Translations under genes and position numbers: made by a program | Part shown: piece after piece, positions 61,413 to 64,000 of the stretch | How the letters are laid out: every line of letters begins with the position of its first letter | How positions within the stretch are numbered: position 1 is the stretch's first letter | The notes under the pieces: model-generated | Told to the model about the DNA's origin: nothing | The model's database searches: none | The model's input: only the letters and a program-made list of their open reading frames with translations | DNA from: Novosphingobium endophyticum | GTDB lineage: Bacteria; Pseudomonadota; Alphaproteobacteria; Sphingomonadales; Sphingomonadaceae | Direction of reading: 5' to 3' | Length of the DNA stretch: 64,000 nt | NCBI RefSeq assembly: GCF_014640675.1 | Contig: NZ_BMHK01000009.1 | Span: 1-64,000, forward strand

Positions 61413-62315
61413 TCAGAAGTACCCCTGCTGCTTCTTGACTTCCATGCCGGCGCCGCCGGCATCCTTGTCGATAGCGCGGCCTTGCCGCTCTGAGGTGGTG
61501 GTGAGCAGGGTTTCCTGGATCACCTCGGGGAGCGTCTTGGCCGTGCTTTCCACCGCTCCGGTCAACGGATAGCAGCCCAGCGTGCGGAAGCGCACCGAAC
61601 GCATGACCGGCTTTTCGCCGGGCTTGAGCGGGAAACGATCGTCATCGACCATGACCAGCATGCCGTCGCGCTCGACGGTGGGACGCTTCTCCGCGAAGTA
61701 GAGGGGAACGATCGGAATGTCGTTGAGGTGGATGTACTGCCACACGTCAAGCTCGGTCCAGTTCGAGATCGGGAAGACGCGGATAGATTCGCCCTTGGCC
61801 TTCTTGGCATTGTAGAGGTTCCACAGCTCGGGACGCTGGTTCTTCGGGTCCCAGCCATGCGAGGACGTGCGGAACGAGAAGATGCGCTCCTTGGCGCGGC
61901 TCTTTTCCTCGTCGCGGCGGGCGCCGCCGAAGGCCGCGTCGAACCCGTACTTGTCGAGCGCCTGCTTGAGCCCCTCGGTCTTCCACATGTCGGTGTGGAG
62001 CGAACCATGGTCGAAGGGATTGATCCCTTTTTCCTGCGCCTCGGGGTTATGGTAGACAAGCAGGTCCATGCCCGAAAGCTCCGCCATCCTGTCGCGCAGC
62101 TTGTACATCTCCTGGAACTTCCAGGTGGTGTCGACGTGGAGCAGCGGGAACGGCGGCGGCGAGGGGTAGAATGCCTTGCGGGCGAGGTGCAGCATGACGG
62201 CGCTGTCCTTGCCGACCGAGTAGAGCATCACCGGCTTTTCCGCCTCGGCGACAACTTCTCGGATAATATGGATGCTTTCGGCTTCCAGCCTCTCGAGGTG
62301 GGTCAGGGTCTTCAT
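61413..62315 (-). CDS. cysD: Sulfate adenylyltransferase subunit 2
   Basis: The 300-aa CysD has the PP-loop [10 protein letters not shown] that binds ATP, the conserved [40 protein letters not shown] and the C-terminal [11 protein letters not shown]. With CysN it makes APS from sulfate. The ATG at 62315 with an AAGGGAAG site was chosen, since a longer frame into the divergent regulator gene lacks coding character. It is the first gene of the cys operon, and its promoter region is only 73 bp long. Confidence 0.96.
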   Translation of the reverse strand: MKTLTHLERLEAESIHIIREVVAEAEKPVMLYSVGKDSAVMLHLARKAFYPSPPPFPLLHVDTTWKFQEMYKLRDRMAELSGMDLLVYHNPEAQEKGINPFDHGSLHTDMWKTEGLKQALDKYGFDAAFGGARRDEEKSRAKERIFSFRTSSHGWDPKNQRPELWNLYNAKKAKGESIRVFPISNWTELDVWQYIHLNDIPIVPLYFAEKRPTVERDGMLVMVDDDRFPLKPGEKPVMRSVRFRTLGCYPLTGAVESTAKTLPEVIQETLLTTTSERQGRAIDKDAGGAGMEVKKQQGYF

Positions 62316-62370
62316 CAGCTTCCCTTTTTCTTGGTCGCGAATCTCTTTGCAGGGATGACTTTCGCGAAAA

Positions 62371-62386
62371 CCTCCCATATGGGAGG
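62371..62386. promoter_or_regulatory. Perfect 16-bp palindrome overlapping a ribosome binding site
   Basis: CCTCCCATATGGGAGG is a perfect palindrome located between cysD and the divergent LuxR-type gene. Its right half supplies the GGGAGG Shine-Dalgarno site for the ATG at 62389. As DNA it suits a dimeric regulator, probably the LuxR-type protein itself. As RNA the CCTCCC would pair with the ribosome site and could block translation. Confidence 0.65.
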
Positions 62387-62388
62387 AT

Positions 62389-63477
62389 ATGGCCCTAACC
62401 AGTCGCGACGAGACCGATCTGCTACTGCCGCTTTTCCGGAGTCTGTCTGGAAACGAGCGGTTTTCGACGTTTCTGGAGCGGCTCAGGCGGCGCACCGACG
62501 CCGAATACATCGGCCTGATCCAGCGCGTGGGCAGCAGCCCGCACGCCGAAGTGAGCGAATTCCACGCCGGAATAGACTTGCGCGTCCGCGCACAGGAAGA
62601 CGATCCGCTGGAGACTCGCGCCCTCGACCGGTTCCATTACGACAACCTGCGGCCGGGGCGCGTCTATTCGATGTCGGAGTTCTTCGACCACGATCCGGTC
62701 TACCGCGCCGATCGGGCACGCCGCATGCAAGGCCTGGGCATCGCCGACGAGCGCGTGGTGCGCATACCCGACATTGGCGACGTTACAGCGTGGCTCGTGA
62801 TGGCCCGCGCGCAGCCCTGCACGGCGGCGGACAGCGCCCTCCTCTCCAATCTCGCGCCTTACGTCGAGGAAGCGCTGCGGGCGCATATCGAGCTGGAGCG
62901 CTACCGGGTGAGGGCCAGCGTCAGCGTGCAGGGCCTTGCCCGGTCGGCCACGGCCTGGCTGGTGATGGACCGCGAAGCGCGGCTGCTCTTCATCGACCCG
63001 AGACTCGAAGTCTGGATGGAGGAGACGCTGGGCTACAGCCCCCGCATCGGCGAACGGCTGCGCGACCTCGGCGTCCAGACGGAGCGGGAACTGATGGCCG
63101 CCGCAAACCACTTTACCGGTGAGGAACCCGGACCGCCCCGCCCTCTCCTTCTGAACGAGCATCCCCGGCTGGAGGCGCTGCTCTCCGCGACCACCGACAT
63201 GCCCCGCCGCTCGATGCTGGTGCTCTGCCGCCTGCCCAATGCGCGCACCGCCGAAAGCGTGGAGCGCCTCGCCCGCCTGTTCGACCTTCCCCGGCGCGAG
63301 GCCGAACTCGCGGTTGCGCTCAACGAGGGTCTGTCGATTGCAGAAGCGGCAGGGCGCATGGGCCTGACCCTGGAAACGGCGCGCAACTATTCGAAACGGC
63401 TTTACGCCAAGCTGGGGGTGCGCGGGCAGGCGGAACTGGTGCGCCTGGTCAGCGACAGCGTGGCGGTGATGGCATGA
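62389..63477 (+). CDS. LuxR-type regulator beside the cys operon
   Basis: The 362-aa protein has a long N-terminal region of PAS/GAF-like character (residues about 20-290) and a C-terminal LuxR helix-turn-helix ([56 protein letters not shown]). It is divergent from cysD by 73 bp and has a palindrome at its own start, so control of sulfate assimilation and of itself is likely. The ligand is unknown. The start at 62389 is fixed by the GGGAGG site. Confidence 0.85.
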   Translation: MALTSRDETDLLLPLFRSLSGNERFSTFLERLRRRTDAEYIGLIQRVGSSPHAEVSEFHAGIDLRVRAQEDDPLETRALDRFHYDNLRPGRVYSMSEFFDHDPVYRADRARRMQGLGIADERVVRIPDIGDVTAWLVMARAQPCTAADSALLSNLAPYVEEALRAHIELERYRVRASVSVQGLARSATAWLVMDREARLLFIDPRLEVWMEETLGYSPRIGERLRDLGVQTERELMAAANHFTGEEPGPPRPLLLNEHPRLEALLSATTDMPRRSMLVLCRLPNARTAESVERLARLFDLPRREAELAVALNEGLSIAEAAGRMGLTLETARNYSKRLYAKLGVRGQAELVRLVSDSVAVMA

Positions 63478-63530
63478 AGAAGCGGCCAAAACCGGGGTAG
63501 AGCATCGTGCGCTTGATCTGCATCGGATTC

Positions 63531-63604
63531 CATTCGTGTCGAGCGAAGTCGAGACACACTGGCGCGGCGTGAGCGTGTCTCGACTTCGCTCGACACGAAC
63601 GGAT
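63531..63604. repeat. REP-type inverted repeat pair
   Basis: The left arm 63532-63557 (ATTCGTGTCGAGCGAAGTCG...) and the right arm 63575-63604 (GTGTCTCGACTTCGCTCG...) are inverted copies of one unit. The same unit forms the pair at 12166-12233. Each arm also folds by itself. Here it fills the space between the convergent LuxR-type gene and the sulfatase gene. Confidence 0.8.
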
Positions 63605-63610
63605 CTGCCT

Positions 63611-64000
63611 TTACGGTCCCTCGCCCAACAACCTCTCGCATTCGGCGATCTCCGCGCGTAGCCACATGGTCTCGCTCAGGTTCCTGCCGCCGCTGGCCTT
63701 GAGCAAGGCTTCGTTCGCCGCCTTGCGCACTTTCAGCGCAGGCACGTTCCCCGGTTCGGCGCCCAGCGCGACGTCGACGAGGTGAAGTGCCTCCAGTGGC
63801 TTGCCTTCATCCAGCCTGACGCGCGCCCGTTCGGCGATCCTGTCCGCGCCGCCGACCAGCTCGGCCAGATCCGCATCCACGCTCGAACGCGGCACGCCGT
63901 AAAGCGCGGTAGTGCCGTCCTCGTAATGCAGCCAGCCCGCATATTCGCGCCAGATCGACTTGACCGCCCAGCTTGCCTTGCCATGGAATTCACCGATCTC
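63611..64000 (-). CDS. Alkylsulfatase-like protein, C-terminal part (gene runs off the window)
   Basis: Only the last 129 codons are present. They contain SIWREYAGWLHYEDGTTALYG and then a helical region (ELVGGADRIAERARVRLDEG, ALHLVDVALGAEPGNVPALKV) that matches the dimerisation part of SdsA1-type alkylsulfatases or related metallo-beta-lactamase-fold sulfatases. The catalytic domain lies outside the window. An enzyme that frees sulfate from alkyl sulfates beside the cys operon would make sense. The frame continues uninterrupted to base 64000. Confidence 0.7.
   Translation of the reverse strand, partial: EIGEFHGKASWAVKSIWREYAGWLHYEDGTTALYGVPRSSVDADLAELVGGADRIAERARVRLDEGKPLEALHLVDVALGAEPGNVPALKVRKAANEALLKASGGRNLSETMWLRAEIAECERLLGEGP

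Noticed and set aside
1..64000. tRNA or rRNA genes and phage or defence genes
   Set aside because: No tRNA cloverleaf, rRNA segment, integrase, toxin-antitoxin pair or restriction gene was recognised in a manual reading. A tRNAscan or Infernal run could still find something short.

Overview
The window is a GC-rich chromosomal segment that looks alphaproteobacterial, most likely from the family Sphingomonadaceae (Novosphingobium/Sphingobium type). This is inferred from protein style, the fused cysNC gene, the TonB-receptor-rich CoA-dependent catabolism and short REP-like repeats of a kind common in sphingomonads. No rRNA, tRNA or CRISPR array was recognised.

Layout. 1-4.1 kb: the end of a surface-polysaccharide locus (glycosyltransferase, Wzx-type flippase, second glycosyltransferase). 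4.2-9.3 kb: housekeeping and transport genes (aspartyl protease, Atm1-type ABC exporter, SulP permease, two small conserved proteins). 9.5-10.8 kb: an IS110-family insertion sequence with a structured 5' leader. 10.8-14.6 kb: hslVU, a 265-bp inverted-repeat element and an MscS channel whose 5' end looks frameshifted. 14.6-21.7 kb: a tightly overlapping cobalamin late-assembly and salvage operon (DUF1636, cobT, cobC, cobS, cobD, cbiB, cobQ, cobU) behind a cobalamin riboswitch, with a 53-codon ORF that may be the stub of a B12 receptor gene. 21.9-26.2 kb: a NarL-type two-component pair, a PilZ-XRE fusion regulator and a structured intergenic region. 26.3-29.3 kb: a PP2C phosphatase/Ser-Thr kinase fusion divergent from a NarK nitrate porter.

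29.4-58.4 kb is a long catabolic island. It has a TonB-dependent receptor and an MFS transporter, two acyl-CoA ligases plus a third activation route through CaiB-type CoA transferases (one with rearranged domain order), a fused tandem acyl-CoA dehydrogenase resembling FadE34, two enoyl-CoA hydratases, a thiolase, SDR, ALDH and MDR oxidoreductases, two amidohydrolases, an NTF2-like protein, a DUF2889 protein and four regulators of MarR, IclR and TetR type. The set fits import and beta-oxidation-like breakdown of a bulky carboxylic acid such as a steroid or terpenoid side chain. The substrate cannot be read from sequence.

58.6-64 kb is a sulfate-assimilation block: cysQ, cysNC and cysD, divergent from a LuxR-type regulator whose ribosome binding site lies in a perfect palindrome, followed by the 3' end of an alkylsulfatase-like gene.

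The most unusual signal is a pair of 265-bp elements (12990-13254 and 50882-51146). Their interiors align collinearly when one is flipped, but each has its own matched pair of about 31-bp terminal inverted repeats.
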